A DNA stretch of 64,000 nt from positions 3,235,738 to 3,299,737 of the forward strand of contig JAQFVV010006200.1 of the NCBI GenBank assembly GCA_028023455.1, read 5' to 3'. A program made the translations under genes and the position numbers. Shown here one piece after another: positions 1 through 12,756 of the stretch. The notes under the pieces were generated by a model. That model saw nothing but the letters and a program-made list of their open reading frames with translations. It ran no database searches and was not told the origin of the DNA. Source of the DNA: Epiperipatus broadwayi. Lineage: Eukaryota > Onychophora > Udeonychophora > Euonychophora > Peripatidae. Within the stretch, counting starts at the first letter, position 1, and each line of letters begins with the position of its first letter.

Positions 1-1310
1 GGCCAACAAAATATCAGTGCTTTTCATTCTGCAGTTCGTTCCAAATCTTTTAATATTAGTGCTTATAATATTATCATCTCTCTATACTTTTTTAAAAGAT
101 TCAGTCTTTTCATTATTTGGCTCATATATTTTAAAACTATTAAGTCTTACAATAACATGTTTTTTACATTCTTGGATTTATTTCTGATTATAATGAACAA
201 TTTAATCTTTTAATTATTTTAACACAAATATAAACATGTTTCTTTTACATAATTTTAATATAAAAAGAAAATACAATTTTAAATTATCTAAAAGTAAATT
301 AAGCTTTCTTTTAAATATATAAAATCATACATGAAATAGATTCATTTAATTAAAATTTAGAAATATAATATATTTAATTAAAGAAAAAAAATATTTAAAA
401 AATGTTTTTTAATGGTGTAATTCATATATATATTTATATTATTATATAGAAATCTAAATATCTCTATATGCACTATATATAAATTTAAACACATTCTGCA
501 GCAAAATATAATAAATATATGAGATTAGCCATAGACCCACTTCCACTATGAATAACAGATTAAAACCTGGAGCCAGTCTGCAAAATAGTCAAAGCAAATA
601 CAAACATATATTCCAACATTATATATGTATATATTTAAAATTAACTTCCTGTTGACAATGGTGCTTTACTATTTTATTATATACCCGATATCAAACATAT
701 AGCTACTAATCAAGTCATGACTTAAATAAGCAGAAATGGTTTTCTTGGATTCAAAACCAAGATGTTTGAAACTCTTAAGCCATAGCCAATTGAAATAATA
801 GAAAGTAGTCTAGATAATTATATTCTATCTGGTATTACTCACTGATTAAGATCAGTGGCTAGAAACTATCTAGGAGATTGTTTAGCACTTACCAGTTGGT
901 GTAGCTGAGCACTTGTGCATATATTAGACAGCTCTAGAAGGAAGTGAATTACTTTTAAGGCAGATGCTAAATGAAAAAAAAAACTGTGATCCTTTGATCT
1001 GATTTATATTGTACCGTTTATATTTGGTTCAAATATATTGGCATTTGGTAAAAGCTAAAAAAAAGTAAATTTAGATTTTTTTTTGATTATAATTTATTTT
1101 TTTAGAAACGTACAATGAAAGTTAAAATTGCCGTTCATATTTTTTTATGTAATTAAAAATAAAAGTTAAAATTGGAGAGAACAAAAGACACACAAATTAC
1201 CAATCTAGATAAGCTATAAGAAAAATATTTTAGCTAATTAAAGTTGGCCAAAAAACAACATAAAGAAGAGAACTTTGCAACGTAAATTTTATAAAGAATA
1301 TACAAGATTA
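1..1310. other. AT-rich non-coding, presumed LUC7L intron 2
   Basis: No coding tract, RNA gene or clear repeat boundary is visible on either strand; there are only A/T runs and TA-rich tracts. It lies downstream of LUC7L exon 2 in the gene's direction, so it is probably intron. That is inferred only from the missing exon 3. Confidence 0.5.
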
Positions 1311-1526
1311 TCAACGTATATTTTTGACAAACAAAAGATATGCGCAGAAGTCTGAAATCTGGACCTCTAGTATACAAAGGAGGAGGCCAGTTCGATCAAC
1401 GTCTTGGCTTGTCAGTTTTTCTTTTGGCTGGTCGTGGATTATCGAATCCAGGACCATTCTACGATGAAATTCTTCATGCGGGAGTAGACCGAAGCTTTTG
1501 ACATCGTTCATCATGAAGACCGTCAA
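1311..1526 (-). other. unidentified coding-like tract
   Basis: A 71-codon open frame lies in a stretch clearly richer in G+C than its surroundings (about 1340-1560). It reads naturally, with few Lys/Asn/Ile runs and phrases such as FGLLPHEEFHRRMVLDSI and TSQDVDRTGLLLC. I do not recognise a family. The other frames are also fairly open, so this may be a decayed transposon or LINE piece, or chance. No splice sites, start context or poly-A signal decide the matter. Confidence 0.25.
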
Positions 1527-1539
1527 CCCCAGAAAAGCT

Positions 1540-3095
1540 TTCGTAACTAGCCGTTAGAATCAGGACCAAGAACAAGTAAAAACTAATGGCCATGAGCTCA
1601 TTCTAACCCAGAAAAAACTATGCATAGTAATCTACAACCTTCTCGCTAAACTTACCGGTAAGTTAAGAATAATTTTCCCTGATTGTGACTTAAAAGCTTG
1701 CAAACAATTATTTACATAAGCTTATAATACAATCCTGATATAGACTTTAATTTTCGTACTCAAGGGACTTTCTTTTAAAGAACTTTATACAAGGTCTTGG
1801 AAATGAATTGTAGGAAATGAACTTTAATTGTTTTAATTACTTTACTTTATTAATGGATTCATATCTGGATTAGCGTGTGTTCTCTCCAGTTTATTTAATT
1901 CGTAGTTTATCTTTAACAGTTTAATTTGTTAGAATAAAAATATTTATTTCTAATAACTTCCTTGTACGTTATTAATAATAGTTATTAATGATTACTACTA
2001 AATTTATTAATATTAGTTTAGTGAGATTTAAAAATATAATTTACCTTTGCCAATATGTTTTTAATAAGCTCCAGGAATAATAATATTTAGAAAATAATTT
2101 TAGTTACGGTAAAATATAATACTCAGTATTTTAAAAACATTTTTTTTTTTTTAATTTACGAGTTACGATAGGTTTGACGCAGAATCAGTGAGTCTAAGCG
2201 ACTCTGGCGCCCTCATTTATAAATTAAAAACTGATTCAGCTCGCAATTGTACTCATAACAATTCTAGACCGAGTTGATCAGGAAATACAGTTATGTTTTT
2301 TAGAAATAGAAATGAAACTTTCTTCTTTTAACATAACTTGATCAACTCGCACATTTTATATGTGTAACAGAGGCCAAGCAAGACGAAAAATGTTACAATA
2401 TATATATAATATAATTACATCACATGTATTACTAAATAACCCATTAAGGATTAACTAAAGATTTTTTTTTTAAAGTTCCAATTACAAATAACCACATCTG
2501 AAAAATGAGTAGAAAATGTCAAAATTAGTTTTAATTAATATTCATTTAATCAACATTAAATGTTGAATAATTTTAATTTACATTATATATATAGCAGTGC
2601 ATAAGGACACCTCTCTACTGAATTGAGCATGTGAAGATCGAACATTTTCATAGAGATTCCTGTTTATATTATAAAAAAAAATTTTCAAGACACTCTAAAA
2701 AAAAAAAATTGTTCACAACTGAAAGTTACAACTGCACAAGATGGTAAAGTCTTTAAGAAAGAAAAGTTAATAATTATCCATACTTTGAGCAAACATGTTT
2801 TAAAGTTTCTAACAAATCTGTTTACAAATCAAGCAATAAAACATAAGACTATATAAAACAGTAGTTGTTTTGAATATACTTGAAACAATGTAGAATACTA
2901 AACATGCATTTGATAATAGAAAGCATATAAATCAATATTAAATGCTAATTAAATTATTTATCATGTATAATATGTACTAAATAAAAATTGCAACAAGATA
3001 TGAGTATCTAAAATTTGCTATTAGTGATAGTGACAAACTCATTAGGCTAAAGATCATAGTGAAGAAGCAAAAATCATAAATTTGAAAACCATTAT
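1540..3095. other. non-coding stretch with one small hairpin
   Basis: No gene is visible. One imperfect inverted repeat at 2270-2349 pairs cgagttgatca...gttatgtt with aacataac-ttgatcaactcg, with a 9-base interruption in the left arm. A G+C-richer patch at about 2160-2280 precedes it. The remainder is AT-rich with poly-A/T runs. Confidence 0.5.
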
Positions 3096-3120
3096 TTTAA
3101 ATATTTTAAATACAAGTATA

Positions 3121-3140
3121 CACTCGGGTCTCATTTTATG
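3121..3140 (+). repeat. 5' terminal inverted repeat of the Tigger element
   Basis: The 20 bases beginning CACTCGGGTCTC match the reverse complement of the 3' end (9211-9230) at 19 of 20 positions. The preceding TA (3119-3120) is one half of the target duplication. Confidence 0.85.
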
Positions 3141-3242
3141 TGGATTTATTTAATGGGATTTTGAAGTTATGCGATTTATATTTCTTCTTAATATCCTTGT
3201 ATGCGTTTTTCTTTTATGCGATAAAAATTACTGTAATACTGT

Positions 3243-3358
3243 ATTAGATCGGAAGTCGAACTCCGATAATACGCTATTACTTTAAATAATAAATTTCGCG
3301 CACTTACACATCATATTTAAAGTAATAGTGCATTATCGGAGTTCAACTTCATTCTAAT
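3243..3358. repeat. 44-bp-arm inverted repeat near the Tigger 5' end
   Basis: The arms 3243-3287 and 3315-3358 are near-perfect inverted copies around a loop of about 27 bases. Each contains GAACTCCGATAAT on its own strand. It could be a small MITE inserted into the Tigger or a secondary structure of the element. No target duplication is obvious. Confidence 0.7.
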
Positions 3359-3906
3359 AATTTAAATATTTTCAGCGCTTTATAATAGTACTGTAATAGA
3401 TTTTATGCAATAAAAAAGTTCATAATTCACTTAAAATAAAGATTTCCACATTTTATGTACACACATTAAATTTTACAAAATTATAATGTAAATTTGTTCA
3501 AACGTTATAGATGCCTATACTATGCATAATGTTTTTTGCACTTTAAATCACTTTCTATTTTTGCTTTTTAAAAAAAAGAGTACGTAATCAATTAATCATT
3601 TAGTGTCCGCAAGTTTATTTTTAAAAGGTGAGTAATATCGGTCGACACAATTAAAAATTAAAATCTGATTTTTAATTGTAATTAACAATTTAAAAATTAT
3701 GTAAGGTGACCTGAAATTAATGATGTGAAACGATGAAATTTGATTTTTAAATGGAATTGAAAATTAAAAAAATTAAAGATAAAAATAAGAATTTAATTTT
3801 TAATTGTTAGTTTTAATTAATTTTTTCCCAACAGTGGTGAGTAGGTGTCTTTTTATTATCATAAGTCTAAGTTCTTATTTTTATTTTAAACTTTTAGTTT
3901 ACCCTA

Positions 3907-4655
3907 ATGGAGAGAATGGAGAGGAAAAAACACCCAAAAAAAGGAATTTCTTTGGAAACAAAAATTTCAATTTTAGATCGCTTAGCAATAGGGGAAGGAT
4001 CAACAGCGATTGAAAAACATTTTAGTTTGGGTGAGTCTACTATAAGAGCAATTAAAAAAAATGAAGATGCAATAAGAAAATCTGTCAGTTTTGGCACAAA
4101 ATTAAATGCCAAATTATCATGATAGTCAAGAGATGATTTATTAGAAAAAGTGGAACGAGCACTCATAATCTGGACTGAAGAATTATCTCAAAGAAGAATT
4201 CCTTTAAGCGGTTATTTAATTCGACGAAAAGCTCCGAACTGTCTACTTCCGCTTCTTGGACTAATAAGGAATTTTTGGCTAGCAAAGGATGGTTAACCGG
4301 GTTTTTAAAAAGGAATGCACTACATAATGTGAAGTTTACGGGCGAGGTTGCATCGGTAGATGAAAAGGCTGCCAAAAATTTTCGTGAAGAATTAGAACAT
4401 TATTGAAGATGGTGGATATTGTTCACATCAAGTATTTAATACTGATGAAACAGGACTATTCTGAAAAAAAAAATGCCTAGTCGAACTTATATTGCAAAGT
4501 CAGAGAAAAAAATCCAGTGGATTTAAGGCAAGCAAAGATCGAATAACATTGTTGCTTTGTAGCAATGCATCGGGAGAACGGATGCTGAAACCTCTCATGA
4601 TAAACCGAACTTTACACGCGCTTTAACCCTTAGAGCCCTGAACAAAAATTTAGAC
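3907..4655 (+). pseudogene. Tigger transposase, N-terminal half (broken)
   Basis: The first open stretch (3907-4122, 71 codons) carries a CENP-B/psq-like helix-turn-helix: ISLETKISILDRLAIGEGS, then KHFSLGESTIRAIKKNED. After a stop and several frame changes, the second DNA-binding domain is readable at about 4145-4395 (ASKGWLTGFLKRNALH, FTGEVASVDEKAAKNFREEL). The start of the catalytic domain follows at about 4438 (VFNTDETGLF, holding the first catalytic Asp), then SKDRITLLLCSNASGE. At least four frameshifts or stops make it non-functional. The reading fades around 4650, where unrelated sequence begins. Domain identification rests on knowledge of the Tigger/jerky family. Confidence 0.85.
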
Positions 4656-6384
4656 TTTCAACCGAGTTTGCGCGGAATCGGTAAGTAGTACATTTACGAT
4701 TCTCAGATCACTCGATCTGCCATCTTGTTACGGTTAAAATGAACTATAACTTTTATTTTTATGATAAAATTTGGATTTTTTATGAAAGTGTAAAATACAA
4801 TTTTTAATTTTTTTTATTCTTTTATTTTTTAGATTTAATGACAGTAAATATGATTCACGGTCCATTGAACTTGTTTTACAATGTAATAATTACGTTCATT
4901 TACATAAGGGCTTTTATAAGCCCTCTTAGTAGAAACAAATTTTTTTGTAAAAAAAAAGCTAAAAAGCTTAAAAATAAAAAAAAAAGATTATATCAAAAAC
5001 ATATAAGGATTACTATTCGAATTATTTTTAATAATAATGACTTTTGATGCCTTCATAATTGGATTCAAATTTGAAACTGATGCTAACATTTAGACAGGAT
5101 TCTGTGAGTATTCGTTTTATTATTATTTTTTTATTATTAATTATTGTTTTCTATAATTAAATATAATTAAAAGTAATATATATGATATTACAGGTGAAAT
5201 AATATAAAAACGTTTATTTTAATATTTTTCTAAACTAGTTTTAGAACTCTTTTTATAAAAACGATAGATAAAAAGCACATTTGAAACGAAGAATCTTTTA
5301 CCTCAATTTGTTTTCTGACCTACTTTTTATTACTTTTTTTTTTATATATATAGATATAATACAGGTAAAATAATATAAAAACGGTTTTTTGAATTATTTT
5401 TCTCACCTAGTTTATAACTCTTTATTATATATATACACATACAAACCAATATATATATATACAATAGAATTATATATATATATGCAAAAAAGAATATATA
5501 TACAATAGAATTTGATATTTACATATAGAAAACAATATATATATATATACACGATAGAATTTTAGACAATACATTTGAATAATATAAAAACATGCACATC
5601 CACACTCATCATATATCGAGACATCCACTCTCATATTTATTTCATCTCCCACACACATATATAATCAGTGCTCATAATAAATTTGTTTATTTTGATATTT
5701 ATTGGTTTTTCTTGTTCATTTTATCTTGGAGAAATTTTTGCTTGATATTTATTTTTTGAGTACATTTTATTTAGTTGAAAAGAATACACATTTTAGGTCA
5801 CACCCCATTTTTCACTAATATAATATAATAAAAGTAATATATAATAATATTATACTATACTATACATTACTACATAATTTACTAAAGTCCTCAACATCTT
5901 GTAAATTATTTCTGTTATTTTTTCCCTACTAAAAACCAAACATATTTCTAACAGATACCTGCAGGCAAGGATAACCAAACATTTCTAGCATATACTCTGT
6001 TATAAAAGTAGACCATGTAGGGCAGCTAGTAAAAATGGAACTTACCAATCGCACTGTTTTTGTAATTTTTGCATAGAAAAATTATCTCAGGTAAGATATA
6101 TATCATTTTTTTCAGCATTTTGAGACGCATGTGATGAAGCTGTCTATGAAATTGTAATTTTAAGTTATACCTTTCAAAATTGAGAATTTGTGAACCAATG
6201 TAAAAATAAATATGTTTAAAAATGTAAAAAAACTTTTTTAATTATTTTTTTTTTGGTAATGACTATTTTATCAGCTTTATTACATTCTTTCATATTTGCA
6301 CTTTCTAAAAATATATATATATTTATTGTAATAAATTAGAAATTTCATTTAAAATTATGTCCTGTAATTTTTTTTTGACATTCA
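4656..6384. other. 1.7-kb non-coding interruption of the Tigger transposase
   Basis: Sequence between the two transposase halves has no coding signal. It contains long TA-rich tracts (about 5400-5560) and, at about 5630-5675, a short match (catctcccacacacatat...aatcagtgctca) to the dispersed repeat at 9380-9410. The protein reading stops and resumes at about the same family position, so this looks like inserted sequence within one element. A second Tigger copy joined here is the alternative. Confidence 0.55.
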
Positions 6385-7389
6385 AAATGGCTGTCGAGGT
6401 CTCTAAGGGTAAAGCTAAAAAACAACTGCATTCATAGTGGATGGCTAATACAAAGGCTTGGGTGACAATTGCAATATTTACTGACTGGTTTAATAATTGC
6501 TTTTTACCAGAAGTGGAAACATATATGAAGCAAAAAGGTCTGGATTTCAAAATTTTATTATTTGTTGACAATGCACCAGGTCATCCACATTTAGAACATC
6601 CAAATGTAAAAGTTATGTTTTTTCCACCTAATACAATCATTATTCAGCCATTAGATCAAGGCATAATTACAACTTTTAAATAATATTATGTTAAACACAC
6701 TTTTCAATTTATATTAGATAAACTAGAAAATGAATCAATAGTGGTAACTGATGCTTGGAAAAAATTTACAATCTTTGACTGTATAAATCATGTTGCATTT
6801 GCTGGTATTCAAATAAAACCACACTTTAAATGCCTGTTGGAAAAAGGTTTGGCCTACATGTCTTGAAACAGGCAGCTATTCAAACATCGACATTATCAGA
6901 TGAAATAATTACTTTGGCACATGATATTGGTGGAGAAGGTTTTGATTCCTTTAGCCAGAATGATATCGATGAATTGTTTGAGGATAATGTCTTAAATGAC
7001 AATGATATTATTGCAATAAGTTTAGATACAGAAAAAAATGTAGAAGAAGCTAATGAAACAGAAGTGGAACCTGTTCCTTTCACTGCAAAAATGATTTGAG
7101 GTCTTCAACTTTCTAATCGTTGGCAAATTATTTTCTTATTAATAACACTAATCACGAACATGCTCTTAAATTCCAACGAGAGCTAAATGGTTGTATGTCT
7201 GGATATCGCGAGCATCATAAACAATTAATAAAATCGTCTCAAAGTTTAATTACTAATTATGTTGTCACCAGAAAACCATTAACACAACACGAGACTGAAG
7301 TTGGCGCTAGATGTATTTCCTCTTGTGACGAATCTGATTTTTTACCACTTTACAAATCAATTTGTTTATCGGCAAATAGCGATAATTAA
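6385..7389 (+). pseudogene. Tigger transposase, C-terminal half (broken)
   Basis: From 6441 an 80-codon frame reads MANTKAWVTIAIFTDWFNN, then the second catalytic Asp in LLFVDNAPGH and the third in IIQPLDQGI. After an in-frame TAA it continues, and changes frame near 6830 around NACWKKVWPTCL. An acidic stretch (GFDSFSQNDIDELFEDN) and a C-terminal helical segment follow (QLSNRLANYFLINN...HALKFQRELNGCMSGYREHHK), ending at 7389. This order matches Tigger/jerky-like DDE endonucleases. Two or three frameshifts and at least two stops break it. It is better preserved than the N-terminal half. Confidence 0.85.
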
Positions 7390-8107
7390 AATACTGTACG
7401 TGTATAAAAAAATGTAAATTACGCATAAAAATATATTGTTTTGAATAAAATTAAATACAATAGTTAATAAAAAAAAAGTAAAAAAAGTTTGTCTTGTATC
7501 AATTTTTTTCAAATTTGAAATTTTTTATTAGTCATATTTTATTTCCCTTTTTGTGTGTGAACTTTAACTGCTTGGGACTAAGCCACCATATTGAATTTTT
7601 TTAAATACTGGCCTGAGACATAATTTTCACAATAACTTCAGTTTTAATTATGTTAGAGCAAAAACAATTACATTGCTAGAAACTAGAAAAATTAAGGAAA
7701 ACAATAAACATAAAATAAATAGTGATTACTATATAAAAAATAAGGTAAAAAAGAAATTTTCACATCCGAAATAATTATTATTTTATTGTTTGTTCATAAT
7801 TTGGAAATTAACATTAACTAAAATTCAAATTACATCTTCAGTGATAATTTCTTTGTATTCCTTACCAAATTATTTTTCTAAACATGTCTTACCTGAGATA
7901 ATCCACAGTTTCACAATCTCCAAAAGAAGTCGGATATGACTTCATTTTTATCTTGTACCCCAAATGTTCTAAATGTCAAAGGCATCTATAAAGATTCATC
8001 CTAATAAAAGATACGAAAGAAATCACAGCAATTGGCTTTTTGTCTATCTAAAACTAGAAATTGTAGGCTACTGTCTATCTCTTCATTTTATATTTTTTTG
8101 TGTACAT

Positions 8108-8200
8108 CAGTGATGTTTATATTCTTTATGGATACCAGTGATGTTTATATTCTTTATGCACACAAGTGATGTTTATATTCTTTATGCACAGAAGTGATGC
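8108..8200. repeat. 28-bp tandem repeat, about 3.3 copies
   Basis: The unit (c/a)agtgatgtttatattctttatg plus five variable bases recurs at 8108, 8136 and 8164, with a partial copy at 8192. There are no spacers, so it is a simple minisatellite and not a CRISPR array. Confidence 0.9.
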
Positions 8201-8527
8201 TATTTTGTTACACTTATTGTATCACATAGATATAATTTATTTGCATATAGTCCATTTGTTAGCTATAGACTTGAAAATAATGTTATGAAACATATAGCAA
8301 AACCAGAGTGACTACAAAGCATGAACAAGAATAAACAAAACATAAACAAGAATCAGAGTTTGATTATATGCTTGCATATGCGATGTTTGTATATATTTGA
8401 TTATTAGTTTTATAACTCATTACTTGTAAACAAACATATATAAACATAATTATAATAACAATAAATTATTATACTTTTTGAAAATCATTTTTATAAAAGT
8501 AAGTGAATTAGTGTAGGTAGAACTATG

Positions 8528-8670
8528 GAAAATTACAATAGATATGAATTCTATATGAGCATAAATAAATATATAACTACAAACTAACAAACACTAACTT
8601 CAGAAAATTACGACAGATATGAATTCTATATGAGCATATATAACTACAAACTAACAAACATTAATTTCAA
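8528..8670. repeat. about 75-bp tandem duplication
   Basis: Both copies (8528-8602 and 8603-8670) contain gatatgaattctatatgag and actacaaactaacaaaca, with small indels between them. Confidence 0.85.
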
Positions 8671-9210
8671 ACTAAAATTAATAAAAAATATTTTTTCAAA
8701 AAATTAAAAAAATTTTCTTACGAGTATTATGTTGAAGATCTATTGTAGGCCTTGTTTGTGAATAACACCTGAGAAATTTTCACTTGCAGGCCTTAAACTA
8801 TTTTTTGTCTTATATCGCCTTGTGATAATTACAAAAATTATCAAAAAAAACAAAAAAATTAAATACTGTGGTCGATTAAAACAACTGCCAAAAATCCAAA
8901 TTTCAACTGATTTTTTTGAGGTAAAGATCATTGGAATCACCCGTCATTAAGCTATCAAATGCCCGTATTTTGGTTGACATCATGCTTATACTTTTTACGT
9001 CAGCAAAGAAAACAATACGTCATACTTTGCGCACTGAAACAGAGCACGCAGCGCCAACGGAGCTCAAAAAAGTTAAAGTAATTTTACGTTGATGCTTTGC
9101 TTTTATGCGATTTTTGAAAAATTACAGTACCTATCCTCCATTTTTCAAGGTAAGTTACATCTATTTTTGTGATTTCTTTTGTGCGCATTTTCTGAGGAAC
9201 CTATCTACCG

Positions 9211-9230
9211 CATAAAATGAGACCCGGGTG
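9211..9230 (-). repeat. 3' terminal inverted repeat of the Tigger element
   Basis: It reads CACCCGGGTCTC inward on the minus strand and differs from the 5' repeat by one base (T to C). TA at 9231-9232 follows. Confidence 0.85.
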
Positions 9231-9735
9231 TACTTTATATACCTGAAGTCTAGAAGCAATATAGGGGATTTGAACACAAACTTTCAAGCTTCCTTCAGCC
9301 ATTTATTTTATCTCATACATAAATGATCTCCAATATAAGTATTTTATGCTGAACGCACTCATCAATTGGTCCATCATCATCTCCCACACATATAAGTAAT
9401 CAGTGCTCAGTTTATATTAAGATAGCAAATCTTCACACTTTAATAGACAGGCTTCAATCCACTCCACCTTCCACCTCCTTCAGCCATCCACACCATTGAA
9501 AATCTGATGATGGAAGGCCCAAGATTACTGTCATGCCCATGTTGACTTTGTCGCTCTGACTCCTCGTGTAAATAAATACACTCAAGAGGAATGGGCAGGA
9601 TACAGGCTGAATTTGTAATATTTTAATACAAGTATACTTTATATACCAGGAATCTAAATGTAATACAGGGGATTTGAATACAGACTTTCAAGCTCCCTTC
9701 AGTCATCTCATACAATCTTTAAACATATAGTATAC
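9231..9735 (+). repeat. dispersed repeat family: right part of interrupted copy, then a second copy
   Basis: The first copy is split by the Tigger; its left end (about 3095-3120) and right part (9231 to about 9615) belong together. A second copy starts at about 9622 with the uninterrupted tacaagtatactttatatacc. Both share ggggatttgaa-ac--actttcaagct. Related pieces lie at 5630-5675, 22516-22640 and 33500-33665. This looks like a short non-autonomous element family with no protein; its class is unknown. Confidence 0.7.
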
Positions 9736-9829
9736 CAAATAGCATCAGATAAATTTTAATAAATAGTTGTGTAAAATACATTCTAATATAATTGAATAAT
9801 AAAATTTGTCTTAAAAAAAACCATCTGGA

Positions 9830-10430
9830 TTTTTGCAGATAGGATTGTTCTGCAAATACTGCTTCAAAACTACTAAAATGTTACAAAATCTATAAGAGGA
9901 ATGCAATAAAGTAGAACTAAAAATAAACGTTAAAAAGGATTAGCAAAACAAAACTAGAAAATAAGACTGATAGTAATAAATTTCAACAAAATTTGATCAA
10001 AATATTAATAGAGATGAAAAAACCAAGTGCTTTTAGTAATGAAATATGCTTAATGTGTATATAAATAAATACTTTAATAAATGTGTGTCAGTGTTTGCAT
10101 AAGACTTATCTTAGACACTTAGTAAAAAAAAAACAATAGATATATTCATATATTAAAGCATTAAAAAATGTTAACAAGATAAAACCGGGAAAAAAAAAAA
10201 ATTACATTAAGAAACTAAAGGAATGAAGTAAACTTGGGCTGCTTAGGGTACTAGAATACATGACAACTGAAGTTCTAAACTGAATTCAAAAAAATTTAAG
10301 ACCTTGGAAAGAGTCTACACTTGATTATGAATGGATAAGAAAGTTTACTGAAGTAAAGTGGAAAAACTGTAAGAAATATTAAAATAAATTTAGAGAATTT
10401 CAACATGTAGTGAACTAGTAATGCTTGACT
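9830..10430 (+). pseudogene. RTE-type LINE reverse transcriptase, heavily decayed 3' part
   Basis: Changing frames repeatedly, one can read FADRIVL (remnant of the FADD catalytic motif) and VELKINVKK at about 9900-9940. Further on are the LINE C-terminal words TTEVLN-IQ, WIRKFTEVKWKNC and KFREFQHVV (10270-10410). The same word order is found in the better copy at 23687-24662. Stops occur every few dozen codons. 5' truncation is typical of LINEs. Confidence 0.6.
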
Positions 10431-12756
10431 ATAAGTAGTTCAAAATTTACTTATTGTAGTTTTGAATATTCTTTGGCTGCAAAAACCTTCACAGAAAACA
10501 TTCTTCTCTAGAGAAATGTAATGAAAATGTGCAATTTATCTGATCATTTTTTAAATATTCTATAAGATCCAACAAGATCATAAAGTCACCATTATGTTCG
10601 TAAGTACTTTCAATCCAATTATCAATGTATATTGGCTACGGGAAAATTATAAACCTTTCATTAAAAAATCTTGGAACACAGACTCTTAATAATGCTTTCT
10701 GAAAATCATTTTAGATTTGCAAATTATAATTTATTAACCTAATTGTTTTTTTTTTTTACAATTATACAAAACATTTTATTTGCTAAAGACTTGTGCTTTT
10801 ATCATCCTGAATAATTTAGCCCTAAGTCAGATTCAGATTAAAGTACAATTATTTTATTTTTATTCTTGAGTTTCTCCTGAGTTTTTTTTTTTATTTGATC
10901 TATATTTATAGCAAGAACAAATTTTTATGCCTTCTTAAATGTGTCAGATTTTTCAAATCATTATCATCACATCAATGAACTCTTGCAAAATTAAGCTAAA
11001 AATATTTTTCATAATTTAAAAATATTTATTTCATATATATTATTTTATCAAATTAGTGACAAAAAATGGTAGCAAGGATATCTCATTATTTTATCTGTTT
11101 ATTAAATGATGAGTTTTCTTTATTTATTTTTTGGTCCATAATATTTTCTTAATCACTTATTTTTATAATATTTATCATCAATAGTTACTACTGATTTTTT
11201 TTTTTTTATTAGTTTACTTATAACACAGAACTTATCAATTTTCATCATTCCAAGACGTTTTCTATGCAACAATTAAAAAATATATATTAATAAATGCCAA
11301 ATTTAAGATATAGTTCTAAAACTAAAATGCAAAAATAAATTGTGTTAAGTAAATAATAAACTGCCATTAACAATAAATAAAACATTTGGTCATAGTAGTA
11401 TATTGATTAATTATCCGACCTGCAGACAATTTATGTACATACATGTTCACCACAAATTGATAACTATATTTGAGCAAAACAATATTATATATGTGTATAT
11501 AGGTACTAATTTATTTATTTGATTTTGTGGAATGGAGTTGGAGTCAATTTATTCACTGCATTACGATGAAGAAGTATTTATAAAAATATTATAGAATAAT
11601 TATTTGTAATAATACAATCTCTCTAAGTTGCTTTTTAAATAATTATTACAACAACACAGACCAAAAAAAATTCCAAATACATTACTTCAAAAAATGATAC
11701 TTCCCTGATATGTATTAATAACAAATCTTCAGTACGTTAATAAATCTATTTCATTTATTTCTTAAAATTTTGTGTTTTCTAACTTATTATCTTTTAAAAT
11801 AAAATTAATATCATAAGTTACTATTATTATTTTTTCTTTAAAAATAAAATTGTTTAAGTTTAGCATTAGCACAATGAATGTGATTTTAACTTCATTATCA
11901 ATAACAATCTTATAATTATTTATTTTAAATAGAAAAAAAAAATTAAATAAATATGTAATAATTTGGTGGGCAAATTAAAAAAACCCCACCTATCTAGACA
12001 AGGCAAATATAATACTTCAAGATCTCTGTACAAAAGTAAATGGCATATTATTAAGGCTTCAGATACTAAAAGATAATGATCCCATGATTAAAAAGGTAAT
12101 TGTTATGCTAAATAAAATAAAAATTTAAGAATATTAAAAACATTGCAACTGTTTTATATTAAAAGTTACACAAAACATGTTTTTTTTTTTTCTCATTTGT
12201 TATTTTAATAAAATTATAACTTGAGAATTTTTTGAAAATATTAAAGACTTCAAATATATATTACTTTATTTTTTAATTGTTTTCTTTTAATTTATTTAAT
12301 TTCAAATATTTTTTTGTTTGTTTCTCTTTAACTAAATCTGAACCACGTCTTCTTGCTAAATCAATCTAGCTATTTTTGCTGTTATATCAAATATACCTAG
12401 CATGTGGTAAAAGATAATGAAATTATCTTTCAAAGACATATTACACAGGCTAATATATTAATATATCAACTTTTTTCTATATGTATTTTACATTTATACT
12501 CAATTTTAGATTTTTTTAAAAATATTTTTGCAACAAATTCAAATGTGTGTCTTGTATATTTATATATAACAATGAGAAGAATTCCACAGATTTTAAGCTG
12601 TAATTTTAATAGGAATTCTCAGTGTATGTAACCAAATCAAACACTAATTAAAAACTGACAATGCAAACAAAACAAAAAAAAAAAATGAAAGCATTTGATT
12701 TAAAGCATCATTAAGAGTTTTATTTACTTGCAAAAATATTTGGGAAGCTGTGGTAT

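Larger units (their letters stand above)
7390..9210. other. Tigger 3' non-coding region with internal repeats
   Basis: No coding sequence is visible. It holds the 28-bp and about 75-bp tandem repeats listed separately. A G+C-richer patch at about 8990-9110 includes a ttttatgcgat motif that also occurs near the 5' end (about 3213-3225). Confidence 0.6.
3121..9230 (+). mobile_element. Tigger/pogo-type DNA transposon, degenerate and enlarged
   Basis: The element is bounded by 20-bp terminal inverted repeats (19/20 identical) and a TA on each side (3119-3120 and 9231-9232), as expected for the Tc1/mariner superfamily. It encodes a broken transposase in two blocks (3907-4655 and 6385-7389) with a CENP-B-type DNA-binding region and a DDE-type catalytic region. 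At about 6.1 kb it is much longer than the usual 2-3 kb of Tigger elements, so it has probably taken later insertions: 4656-6384, part of 7390-9200, and a hairpin at 3243-3358. It interrupts a dispersed repeat, and joining its flanks recreates the sequence of the uninterrupted relative near 9630-9650. Confidence 0.85.

Noticed and set aside
8108-8200. Evenly spaced 28-bp repeats as a CRISPR array
   Set aside because: There are no unique spacers; the units abut directly, and the genome is eukaryotic. It is a minisatellite.
9505-9545. ctgatgatggaag as another hammerhead core
   Set aside because: No GAAA at a suitable distance and no stem II.
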